DNA from: an uncultured Bacteroidales bacterium
GTDB taxonomy: Bacteria; Bacteroidota; Bacteroidia; Bacteroidales; Paludibacteraceae
Direction: 5' to 3'
DNA length: 6,659 nt
Assembly (NCBI GenBank): GCA_937911235.1
Contig: CALDPN010000020.1
Coordinates: forward strand, 1-6,659
The translations under genes were made by a program, and so were the position numbers. Below, one piece after another: positions 1 to 6,643 of this stretch. The notes under the pieces were generated by a model that did not search any database, was not told the DNA's origin, and was given only the letters and a program-made list of their open reading frames with translations. Every line of letters begins with the position of its first letter. Positions within the stretch are counted from its first letter, which is position 1.

Positions 1-1
1 C

Positions 2-241
2 CTGTCCATCAACAATCAGAAGAGTCAGGCTGACCGCGCCCGCTTGGCCCCACGTCTGGAGCGCCTGCAGAAGAAGTACGGTCAGGACCGTCAGAAGATG
101 ATGGAGAAGCAGCAGGAGCTGTATGAAAAAGAGGGCGTCAAGATGACCGGCGGTTGTCTGCCCATGCTGGTGCAGATGCTGGTGCTGTTCTCGGTTATCG
201 CGGTTATCTATAAGCCGCTGACCTACGTTGAGCACGTATCC
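2..241 (+). CDS. yidC: YidC/Oxa1-family membrane protein insertase, internal fragment (both ends missing)
   Basis: YidC inserts and folds proteins in the cytoplasmic membrane, alone or with SecYEG. The frame is open to the left edge, so a TTG at 44 is not the real start; about 80 codons can be assigned. Visible: the end of a membrane helix and its KSQ turn (residues 3-9), a charged helical hairpin (about 10-45, including LQKKYGQD at 22-29 and a GV at 45-46) that matches the cytoplasmic C1 loop, then GGCLPMLVQM (50-59) leading into the next membrane helix (about 53-70) and PLTY. This order is diagnostic of the family; the short form and GGCLP wording are typical of Clostridia. After codon 80 the frame continues to a stop at 389-391, but that tail is antisense to a Bacteroidales-type gene and is not YidC. 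GC content is far above the rest of the window. Family assignment is firm; the source genus is inferred. Confidence 0.9.
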
Positions 242-258
242 ACCGCCGATCTCACCAC
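236..258. other. Probable chimeric junction between two genomes
   Basis: To the left, + strand YidC coding is continuous at about 56% GC. To the right, - strand coding of an exported Bacteroidales-type protein is continuous in AT-rich DNA. Neither gene ends here: YidC stops being recognisable just after its PLTYVEHVS segment, and the other protein is cut inside a Gly-rich linker. The exact base cannot be fixed because the sequence around 239-258 reads plausibly as either partner. The GGT/GGC-rich linker DNA is low-complexity, a common place for assembly breaks. Confidence 0.8.
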
Positions 259-313
259 CTGTGCTACCGCCACCTGTGTCGCCACCAGTAGAACCTCCTC
301 CACCAGATGTGCC
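239..313 (-). repeat. Gly-rich linker repeat
   Basis: Residues 129-153 of the truncated secreted protein. Three imperfect units of the form S/T-T-G-G-D/G/E, encoded by repeated ACA/ACT-GGT-GGC/GGT, make a flexible interdomain linker. The DNA is locally GC-rich within an AT-rich gene. The last five codons, next to the junction, may already belong to the other genome. Confidence 0.65.
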
Positions 314-697
314 AGAGAATACAGCAGCAGTAGGTTTGCCTTCACTATTAATCAAATAGCAGTTATTGCTACCAGAAAGGTTTGGCAGTAGTCCATCATT
401 TTGACCTGGTCCATATTTTTTATCTTGACCATTAACCATAAAACCTATTTTATAGAAATTATCCTCCCAAGACCACACACCTGTTTCTACTTGTGTGTAA
501 CTAATAGATTGAGAATGCTCGGTCTGTATCCATGATACCGAAAATGTATTTCCCATAGCAATATAGTCACGAGCATCGATATAATAGGTTGCCCATGCAC
601 TACCACTCACTCCCAATAGAACAAAGAGTAAGGCTACAAAGCGTAATGCCCCTTTAGGAGCAAAACGCATTAGTTTATTGTTATAAAATCTTTTCAT
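239..697 (-). CDS. Secreted protein with signal peptide and Gly-rich linker, 3' end missing
   Basis: This is the 5' part of a gene that starts at ATG 697-695 and gives about 153 credible residues. Residues 1-36 form a Sec signal peptide: basic start (MKRFYNNK), hydrophobic core around 19-30, and a GSAWA cleavage site before T37. Residues 37-128 form a small domain I do not recognise, with YYIDARDY near its start, four Trp including W36, and one Cys (C113). Residues 129-153 are a Gly/Ser/Thr/Asp linker, which normally leads to a further domain. The frame stays open to the left window edge, but below about 240 it is antisense to yidC and should not be taken as protein. The gene starts 36 bases after the stop of the large CotH-domain gene, in the same direction, so the two probably share a transcript. 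A second in-frame ATG at codon 10 would shorten the basic region; the first is preferred. Function unknown; the missing part presumably carries it. Confidence 0.75.
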
Positions 698-733
698 ATA
701 GTGTATTTTTATTTTATTCTTACTTAGGCTCTA
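698..733 (-). other. Short intergenic gap, no terminator seen
   Basis: These 36 AT-rich bases separate the stop of the large gene from the next start. The upstream gene ends in tandem in-frame stops (TAA at 736-734, TAG at 733-731). There is no hairpin followed by a T-run, no AGGAGG-like ribosome site, and no clear Bacteroidetes -33/-7 promoter (TTTG / TAnnTTTG). The A/T-rich stretch just ahead of the ATG fits the Shine-Dalgarno-independent starts usual in this phylum. Co-transcription of the two genes is therefore the simplest reading. Confidence 0.55.
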
Positions 734-1111
734 TTATTGTTCAACAAGTTCTACACAAATGTCATTACCTTCGTCTTTAAGTTTAATGTAAATACCTGCT
801 TCATTGCTAAGACCAGGACAAGTAGTTTCATATACCTTAAGTTTAGCATTAATAGGATAGATAATTTGTTGTATAGGAGTATATACATTGTCTGTGCCCC
901 AATCTGAAGGTCGTGGGAATGTGTATTTATACACGTTGCCAGATTTTGATGTAATAGCTTTATCTACATCTACTGTAATTCCTTCTGTAATAGCGCTGTC
1001 GTCGTAGATATACTCAGCATTGTCTGATACATTTACTGTTACTGTAATAGGAATCCATGGTGTAACAATAGCGTTTGCAGGGCTTGTTGTAATAGAAATA
1101 CCTGCAGACAT
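734..1111 (-). other. C-terminal beta region of the CotH protein
   Basis: Residues 1845-1969. Alternating hydrophobic strands (ISITTSP, ITVTVNVSD, KYTFPRP, INAKLKVYET) suggest one or two more beta-sandwich domains. The end (IKLKDEGNDICVELVEQ) lacks the usual look of a type IX sorting domain (a Gly-x-Tyr strand followed by a final Lys-rich strand), and there is no LPxTG or membrane helix. I cannot name the domain. Confidence 0.5.
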
Positions 1112-4100
1112 TTCACCAGTCATACCACCAACTTTTGAGGTTATTTTTTCGTCGCGGTCACCCACTATCCAATTTGTTAGATTACCATATTCAGTGCTAT
1201 AAGATTGGTTAACATAGCCAGTATCTCCGCCGTTTCCATCTGCTGTGCCACGAGATTTACCTTCCCAGAACTCAGCCTCACGTGCTTGAGCAGATTTGTA
1301 GGTAGTGGCTCCTTCTTTAGTTGCAGTTAATTCACCATTGAATTTTACGGCAAGTGATAATAATGTACCTGCGTTCTCTATTGTACCATCAGTTTTTTTA
1401 GTTCCGCTGCAGTCTAGGGCTGCGCCTGCTTTTAGATAAGCAGCTAGTTTTTGTTGTACTAGACCAATGAAGCAACCATCTTTTAATAGATAGTTTGTGT
1501 ACGCTGTGCCAATTGAACTTTCACCGTTGTCTCCTCCACATGAACCAAATTCAGCATTCCTACCAGTAAACCAGAATGGTGCTGGGAAACAGTCTGTGTA
1601 CATTCCTTCATTTTCTATTAATAATCCATCTGTAGAACTAGAACCATTACTTGTTCTACAAGTGTTATTCATACTTAGTTCTTGGTCCCAAAGTGGACGA
1701 GCCTCAATTTTTTCTCCATTATACACGAAAATACATGAAGCGCGATAAGCATCTTGGTTTTTAATGTATTCGTTTATAATAAACCAGTCTGCCCAGCTAT
1801 CGTAGTCGATGATTTCACGCACCTTAGCATATTTACCTTCTGCTAATGCAGTTTCAAAGGCTTCAAATTTCTCCTTGATAGAAGCAACGATATTATTCCA
1901 AGTACCTTTGTTATCGTCTTTTTCTGGATATTCAATTTCAAACATTTGGTCTACTGTGGTACCGTATGTAGAGATACCTTGGCGACCAGTACGTTCTGTC
2001 ATAAATGTTTTTTCATCGCCATCCTCTTGTTTTCCGTCTACGTATCTGTCAGCAGTGTCTGTTTTGTCAAACTTAACAATGAAACCATCCACAGCTGTAA
2101 TGTTTACACGTTTTGGATTATTTGTAATCTTATCCATAAAAACATACACACCTTTGTATTCACCGTCTACGATAAGTTCCACATACATAGATTTCACACC
2201 CCATTTGTTTGTCATTGCAGAATATGTGTCGAACACTATTCTGTTACGCATTAATGAAGGGTCTGCGGCGGCAGCATAAAGAACCCAATCTTTATCTTCT
2301 GCTCCAAGATTAAACATATTAACCTTTTTAGTGATTACGTAATCCAACCCTTTTTCTACGTCTCCGCACATTTCATCACCAGGGCAGAATGCGTATGATT
2401 TTTTCACAAAGTTTAGAGAAGATGAGCCACGATAGTTCATGCGCGCCTTGCGGTCATAGTAAAGTTTACCTTCTTTATCAAAGATTTTAACGTCAACTGA
2501 ACGTTTTTTCTTTAAATCGTCTGCTTGTGCAGAAGGATACGAACCAGATTTACATGTTGGAAAATCTTTATTTGTTCTAACAGAAATTACAGGTAAAGTG
2601 CGATTTGAAGCATTAAGTATGCTACTTGCATTTACTTTACTTGCTTTTGATACTTCAATTTCATTAGATTCAAAGATGTCTCCATTTGAAAGTTGTACTT
2701 TTAGTTTATATGTACCTATTTCGTTTGGACGAATATTGTTTGAACCATTAGAGTTTATATAGGTAGCACCATATTCAGAACTTTCATTAATTGTTGGATT
2801 ATAAACTTCACCATCTTTATACCAAGTATAAGATGTAATCTCTACATTTGTAGGTTTTGTAATAGAAGACATATAAAGACCTACGAAGTCATAGTAGGTT
2901 TCTGTATCTACATCTGTATCTTTATGTACTGCTGCAATAGTTAGGTCTCTTTCTGCAATAGTTACTCTGAATACTTCGCCATATACCTTATAGCCGTTTA
3001 CATTTTCTACTCTAGCACGAACTTGGTATGTGCCTTTTGTAAGTTCGATAGTTTTTGTAAATGTTTCACCTATAGCAATATCGTTAGATGTACCAGCATT
3101 AACTGTGGTATAGCTTTCGTCATCAATTAATTTATATTGGAAACCATATTCTTTTATGTCGGCACAACCTGTCTTAAGCAATCTACCTACTAATGTTACA
3201 TTAGATTTTTCTGTATTAATACGTTCTGGAGTTGCGCTAACAGTTTCAACTTCTGGTTCGGCTATCAATGTAGGGCCTGATAGGCTGATATTCCATGTAT
3301 CTTCTGTATCAACGTCATAAATATATCTGTAACCAGGTTTGTGACCCTCATCATCAGGTCCTTTAAGGTCCGCAGTTTGCTTCCCATCTTTATTAAAGAT
3401 TAGGTATACAGGCTCAGATGTATAAATTTTCCATACTGAGTAGCCGATACTATTAACCTCATACCATGTATTTCTGGTAGAACCTGGCCATCCACTTAAT
3501 GGAGTTGCACCTGATTGACTATCAAACGCATATAGGTTTATCTTATCATCATTTGGTCCAAGGATTTCTACATAGTCTGCAGAAGGATTCACACAGTCTT
3601 CAGACGCTAACACAGTACAAGTTACAGGTTCTGAGTAGAACACTTCATTGTTGTTGTAACCATTGATAATGTATGCTTCAATAATATATTCTACTCCTGT
3701 TACTAAGCCTTCTATTTGTGTTGTTACCTTGTTTTCGCTAGTGGCACTTGCAATTATTTGATTTGCACCAAACTCTGCATCATTAAATTGTTTTATACGA
3801 TACCCTAGTGTATAGTTTTTAGCACAACCAGCATTTTGTACCTTAATGGAAAGTTCTATAGAGTTAATTCCGCTTATAGCTGTTGCTTGTATTGTAGGTT
3901 CTGATATAGGTTTTACTTGTATATTGAAGTCTTTAACATCTGTAACAGGGCATGTTTCATTTTTGGTTGCAGTCACTGTTACAGTAAATGTTTTATTTTC
4001 AGCTAAGTCACCAGTTTGTATGCTTTGTTCAGTAGCACCATTACTCCATAAATATGCTATGTTATCATAATTTTCTGCTGTTACATTGCATGTTAGTGTT

Positions 4101-6643
4101 GTTCCAGTGTTTATACAAACTTCAGCATCACCACTGATTGTTACATTAGTTATGTCTGGGGTATTGTCATCGGTTTCAACAGTGATAGGGTCAGAATTGG
4201 TTTGCATTGTACAACCATCTACAGTGCGTGTGACTGTAACTACGTAGTCTCCTGTATTAGAAATTACAAAACCATCTTTTGCATTTCCTGTTGCTGCAGG
4301 ATTAATAGTATATTCATATTTATCTAGTTCATTGCCAGGCTCTACATTGTTGATTACAATTTTACCATTTGTAAATCCGTTTTTACATTGTTGAATATTA
4401 ACAACTTGAGAAGCTGTTGGTTTCTCTGGTGCTTTGTAGAAAGTGAATTGTTTAGCTTCTGATGTGATAGGTTCATAATTATCATTTCCAGCCATAGTAG
4501 CAGTGATGTTTACAGAACCTTCTTTTATAACACGTAGTTGGTTATTATTTACAATAATTGCTACATCTTCATCACTAGAGATGAAAGTTACATTTCCATC
4601 TGTTGTTCCACCTTCTGTAGTTAGAACTATATTTTGCGCTGGCAAACCACAATATTTCACTTGCTCGTTAGAAATATATAATGCAGCTTGAGTAGTCTTA
4701 GTGATAGTGAATGTGCCGATTTTTATATCACCTGCACATATATCATCAGTTGCGGCTGTGGTTACATATACCTCATAATCTCCTACATTTATAGGGGTTA
4801 CGGTGTTTCCGTTTTGTTTGAAATAGATAGTTGAAACGGTTCCTGCGTTGTTGCTTACCACAATTTCGTCTTTAGTTAAACCTAACTCACTGCCTGTATA
4901 ATCTTTTGATTCAGAACCAGCTTTGATGGAGTAGTTAGAGGCGTTAGCGTTGTATTTTACAGTAAGTTCAAATGATGTACCACTTGTAGATTCACAACCT
5001 TTACTTACAGCTTTTGCTGTATATGTAAATGTGCCTGCGGTAGCGATTGAAACAGTAGCATTAGAGATTAACTGAGAAGAACTATCATACCAGTAAACAG
5101 TACCAACGGGACTTGCTAATGTATTTAGGTCTACGGTACCATTTGCAGTCACACATTGACTGCTAGCAGAATTTTCCAAACCAGGTGCATTAGGAAGTGC
5201 GTTGACGGTAACAGGGAAGTCTTTTGTCACTGTACATGCACCGTTAATTGCTTTTACTGTGTATGTTGTATTTGTTTCAGGAGAAACTGGTGCAGTAATT
5301 TGTGTTTCACCATTCCACCAGGTTAAATTTACTGAAGATGTTTCAAAATCAGACAAATCAAGTTCATCGCCTTTACATATTGCTGTTGATTCTTCTGTTA
5401 AAGTGATGTTAGGTTTTGTGCTAACTTCTACCGTTACTTCATCTGAATAATTATCAGAAGCACAAGTTCCATTAAATGCTTTAACAACGTAGGTAGTTGT
5501 TTTGGTCGGACTAACGGTAAATTTGTTATTAACTGCTTCATTACTTTGTTTTGTGTAACCATTATTGACTACATACAATGCGTATGTATCAGCATCGCCT
5601 GTAACGTTTATTCTAACTTGAGTATTATCACCATTACATATAGAATTAGTTGACAATTCAATAGAAGGTTTGTCTGGTTTGGTACAAGGTTTTGGTAACT
5701 CCGTAGGAGTTGGAAGACTTATACTTGCATCATGATTGCCACTCCAAGTAAAAACATACTCATATCCAACTTGAAGACCATTTATGTCTTTTGTTTTTGG
5801 ATTATCACCACCCTTATTAAATAGGATGTTGATAGGTGACTCTGTAGAAATTTCCCATACATAGTATTCACCATCTTTTGTAGATGTTGTGGCACCTGGC
5901 CAAGTTTTAGTACCATCATCGTTAGTTCCATTCCACGTATAAAGATGTATATTGTCGGCTCCTTTACATTTTACGACAATTTTCTTTTGGTTGACAAACG
6001 AAAGGGTTACTTCTTCTTCTGCACTACATGTGGTATTTTCAGCAATTGCTTTGATTGTCACATTGCCAACCTCATTTGGTGTGTATGTATATGAATTACC
6101 TGTATCTAAAGTAGTATCGCCTTCTTTCCATGTAATAGAATTTTGATTTGTAGCAGTTGCTGTTAAGGTTACAAACTCTGAAGTAAGGTAGATATTCGCA
6201 TCAGGACTTTTGCTTACAGATAAAGTTACATTACAATAGGTAGACCATGAACCAGCACTCCAATCTGTTACAGAATATAAATCTTTGTTTTTTTCTGACA
6301 AACTTATACCATCAATTCTATTCCATGGACTCCAGTTTGGACTTCCATATGTAGTACTAGACTGTTGTCTCGTCAATATCATTGTTGTTGCAGCATCAGG
6401 AACGTTTTCAAATTTATATGTTCCATCGCCTAACGGAGATGCAGTGTACCACGCGTCTGTTACTCCTCCGCCATATATCCATGCAGCGTACCACGCTCCA
6501 GCTGTTTCCCATACTCCTGGGACTAAATAAATCGTTCTAACAGCCCATGCACTACTTGTTCCCGCAAGTAGCATGAAGGCCATGATTAATAACCTAATCC
6601 ATAATGGATTGGTTTTAAAGTTTTGTTTTGTAAAATTTTTCAT
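734..6643 (-). CDS. Giant secreted CotH-kinase-like protein with two CBM26-like modules and Ig-like array
   Basis: The protein is 1969 residues, complete from ATG 6643-6641 to TAA 736-734. Order of parts: signal peptide 1-34 (basic start, core LLIMAFMLLAG, SSAWA cut before V35); Trp-rich domain 35-136; Ig-like 138-218; CBM26-like starch-binding module 221-310; Ig-like domains 323-409, 410-481 and 483-563; MBG-like 569-650; BIG2-like 651-737; SprB-repeat-like 740-823; PKD-like 827-911; Fn3-like 914-1012; second CBM26-like module 1020-1122; Fn3-like 1129-1230; Ig-like 1233-1332; CotH-like domain from 1349 to about 1800; C-terminal beta region 1845-1969. The CotH family includes the Bacillus spore-coat kinase, but this organism looks like a non-sporulating Bacteroidales, so another extracellular role is inferred, perhaps on a glycan-coated surface. 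There is no lipobox after the signal peptide and I see no clear type IX secretion C-terminal signal. It probably heads an operon with the gene at 697. The start is supported by the signal peptide. CotH and CBM26 calls are strong by motif; boundaries of the Ig-like domains are approximate. Confidence 0.9.
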   Translation of the reverse strand: MKNFTKQNFKTNPLWIRLLIMAFMLLAGTSSAWAVRTIYLVPGVWETAGAWYAAWIYGGGVTDAWYTASPLGDGTYKFENVPDAATTMILTRQQSSTTYGSPNWSPWNRIDGISLSEKNKDLYSVTDWSAGSWSTYCNVTLSVSKSPDANIYLTSEFVTLTATATNQNSITWKEGDTTLDTGNSYTYTPNEVGNVTIKAIAENTTCSAEEEVTLSFVNQKKIVVKCKGADNIHLYTWNGTNDDGTKTWPGATTSTKDGEYYVWEISTESPINILFNKGGDNPKTKDINGLQVGYEYVFTWSGNHDASISLPTPTELPKPCTKPDKPSIELSTNSICNGDNTQVRINVTGDADTYALYVVNNGYTKQSNEAVNNKFTVSPTKTTTYVVKAFNGTCASDNYSDEVTVEVSTKPNITLTEESTAICKGDELDLSDFETSSVNLTWWNGETQITAPVSPETNTTYTVKAINGACTVTKDFPVTVNALPNAPGLENSASSQCVTANGTVDLNTLASPVGTVYWYDSSSQLISNATVSIATAGTFTYTAKAVSKGCESTSGTSFELTVKYNANASNYSIKAGSESKDYTGSELGLTKDEIVVSNNAGTVSTIYFKQNGNTVTPINVGDYEVYVTTAATDDICAGDIKIGTFTITKTTQAALYISNEQVKYCGLPAQNIVLTTEGGTTDGNVTFISSDEDVAIIVNNNQLRVIKEGSVNITATMAGNDNYEPITSEAKQFTFYKAPEKPTASQVVNIQQCKNGFTNGKIVINNVEPGNELDKYEYTINPAATGNAKDGFVISNTGDYVVTVTRTVDGCTMQTNSDPITVETDDNTPDITNVTISGDAEVCINTGTTLTCNVTAENYDNIAYLWSNGATEQSIQTGDLAENKTFTVTVTATKNETCPVTDVKDFNIQVKPISEPTIQATAISGINSIELSIKVQNAGCAKNYTLGYRIKQFNDAEFGANQIIASATSENKVTTQIEGLVTGVEYIIEAYIINGYNNNEVFYSEPVTCTVLASEDCVNPSADYVEILGPNDDKINLYAFDSQSGATPLSGWPGSTRNTWYEVNSIGYSVWKIYTSEPVYLIFNKDGKQTADLKGPDDEGHKPGYRYIYDVDTEDTWNISLSGPTLIAEPEVETVSATPERINTEKSNVTLVGRLLKTGCADIKEYGFQYKLIDDESYTTVNAGTSNDIAIGETFTKTIELTKGTYQVRARVENVNGYKVYGEVFRVTIAERDLTIAAVHKDTDVDTETYYDFVGLYMSSITKPTNVEITSYTWYKDGEVYNPTINESSEYGATYINSNGSNNIRPNEIGTYKLKVQLSNGDIFESNEIEVSKASKVNASSILNASNRTLPVISVRTNKDFPTCKSGSYPSAQADDLKKKRSVDVKIFDKEGKLYYDRKARMNYRGSSSLNFVKKSYAFCPGDEMCGDVEKGLDYVITKKVNMFNLGAEDKDWVLYAAAADPSLMRNRIVFDTYSAMTNKWGVKSMYVELIVDGEYKGVYVFMDKITNNPKRVNITAVDGFIVKFDKTDTADRYVDGKQEDGDEKTFMTERTGRQGISTYGTTVDQMFEIEYPEKDDNKGTWNNIVASIKEKFEAFETALAEGKYAKVREIIDYDSWADWFIINEYIKNQDAYRASCIFVYNGEKIEARPLWDQELSMNNTCRTSNGSSSTDGLLIENEGMYTDCFPAPFWFTGRNAEFGSCGGDNGESSIGTAYTNYLLKDGCFIGLVQQKLAAYLKAGAALDCSGTKKTDGTIENAGTLLSLAVKFNGELTATKEGATTYKSAQAREAEFWEGKSRGTADGNGGDTGYVNQSYSTEYGNLTNWIVGDRDEKITSKVGGMTGEMSAGISITTSPANAIVTPWIPITVTVNVSDNAEYIYDDSAITEGITVDVDKAITSKSGNVYKYTFPRPSDWGTDNVYTPIQQIIYPINAKLKVYETTCPGLSNEAGIYIKLKDEGNDICVELVEQ
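1244..2599 (-). other. CotH kinase-like domain
   Basis: Residues 1349 to about 1800. Landmarks of the family in order: LPVISVRT (1350-1357); YRGSSSL...KKSYAF (1404-1419), where RGSSS is the nucleotide-site loop and a lysine at 1414/1415 the likely ATP contact; WVLYAAAADPSLMRN (1453-1467); VELIVDGEYKGVYVFMDKI (1488-1506); RVNI (1512-1515) and GFIVKFD (1520-1526); and PLWDQELSMNN (1650-1660), corresponding to the metal-binding WDxD motif. CotH proteins are atypical protein kinases; the Bacillus member phosphorylates spore-coat proteins. All main motifs are present, so the fold call is firm, but E1655 replaces the usual second Asp, and activity cannot be assumed. A Cys-rich stretch follows the motif. 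Confidence 0.88.
3278..3586 (-). other. CBM26-like starch-binding module, copy 2
   Basis: Residues 1020-1122. The same landmarks as copy 1 recur in the same order: INLYAF (1035-1040), GWPG (1051-1054), YSVWKIYTSEP (1068-1078), VYLIFNKDG (1079-1087), then TADLKG and PGYRYIYDV. Trp is replaced by Phe at the first aromatic site (F1040 where copy 1 has W237), while the WPG Trp is kept. The two copies are clearly homologous but diverged, so the duplication is old. Confidence 0.75.
3608..5677 (-). other. Array of divergent Ig-like beta domains with paired cysteines
   Basis: Residues 323-1012 form a stalk of about eight beta domains between the two CBM26-like modules. Several units open with C-x-G or C-x-N and close with G-x-C or G-C: C336/C394, C423/C470, C497/C550, C753/C811 and C843/C898. 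The unit at 569-650 has the DYTGS...PINVGDY pattern of MBG domains; 740-823 resembles SprB repeats (CKNG..NGKI ... GDYVVTVTRTVDGC). These domain types are common in Bacteroidetes surface adhesins and gliding proteins and usually act as spacers. The units differ from each other, so no recent tandem duplication is visible. Confidence 0.65.
5714..5983 (-). other. CBM26-like starch-binding module, copy 1
   Basis: Residues 221-310. Hallmarks are an IHLYTW strand (232-237), WPG (248-250), YYVWEI (260-265), INILFNKGG (271-279), and a closing TKD..G...GYEYVF segment. This is the usual order of the family-26 carbohydrate-binding module (Y-x-W, then WPG, then a hydrophobic-FNxG strand), known from amylases that bind starch or malto-oligosaccharides. 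W237 and W248 are candidate sugar-stacking residues. Binding specificity in this protein is not shown by sequence alone. Confidence 0.75.
6236..6541 (-). other. Trp-rich N-terminal domain of the CotH protein
   Basis: Residues 35-136 form the first mature domain: TIYLVPGVW at 37-45, a GDGTYKFENVP strand pair at 72-82, SPNWSPWNR at 101-109, and DLYSVTDW and GSWSTY at the end. It has eight Trp (45, 51, 55, 65, 104, 107, 128, 133) in about 100 residues. Domains of this look begin many exported Bacteroidales proteins. The overall pattern recalls a beta-sandwich carbohydrate-binding module, but I cannot name a family, and ligand binding is a guess. Confidence 0.5.

Noticed and set aside
239..313. 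Short tandem GGT/GGC repeats as a possible CRISPR or phase-variation tract.
   Set aside because: The repeats are in frame, encode a Gly/Ser/Thr linker, have no spacers, and are not a uniform single-unit run.
44..391. Intact 115-residue protein on the + strand from TTG 44.
   Set aside because: The frame is open upstream to the window edge and matches internal YidC sequence; the part after about 241 is antisense to another gene. It is a cut yidC piece with a false tail.
1..400. Natural horizontal transfer of yidC into a Bacteroidales genome.
   Set aside because: The piece lacks both ends, has no mobile element or attachment-site marks, and disrupts another gene; an artefactual join explains it with fewer assumptions.
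698..733. A promoter or rho-independent terminator between the two - strand genes.
   Set aside because: No TAnnTTTG with upstream TTTG at proper spacing, and no GC hairpin followed by T-run in the 36 bases.
1020..6530. Eight or more + strand open frames of 60 to 156 residues inside the large gene.
   Set aside because: All lie opposite a continuous 1969-codon frame with clear domain content; their translations show no family motifs and they have no leaders of their own.
734..6643. Spore-coat protein function by analogy with Bacillus CotH.
   Set aside because: The gene's context, signal peptide and Ig/SprB-like content point to Bacteroidales, which do not sporulate; only the fold is carried over.
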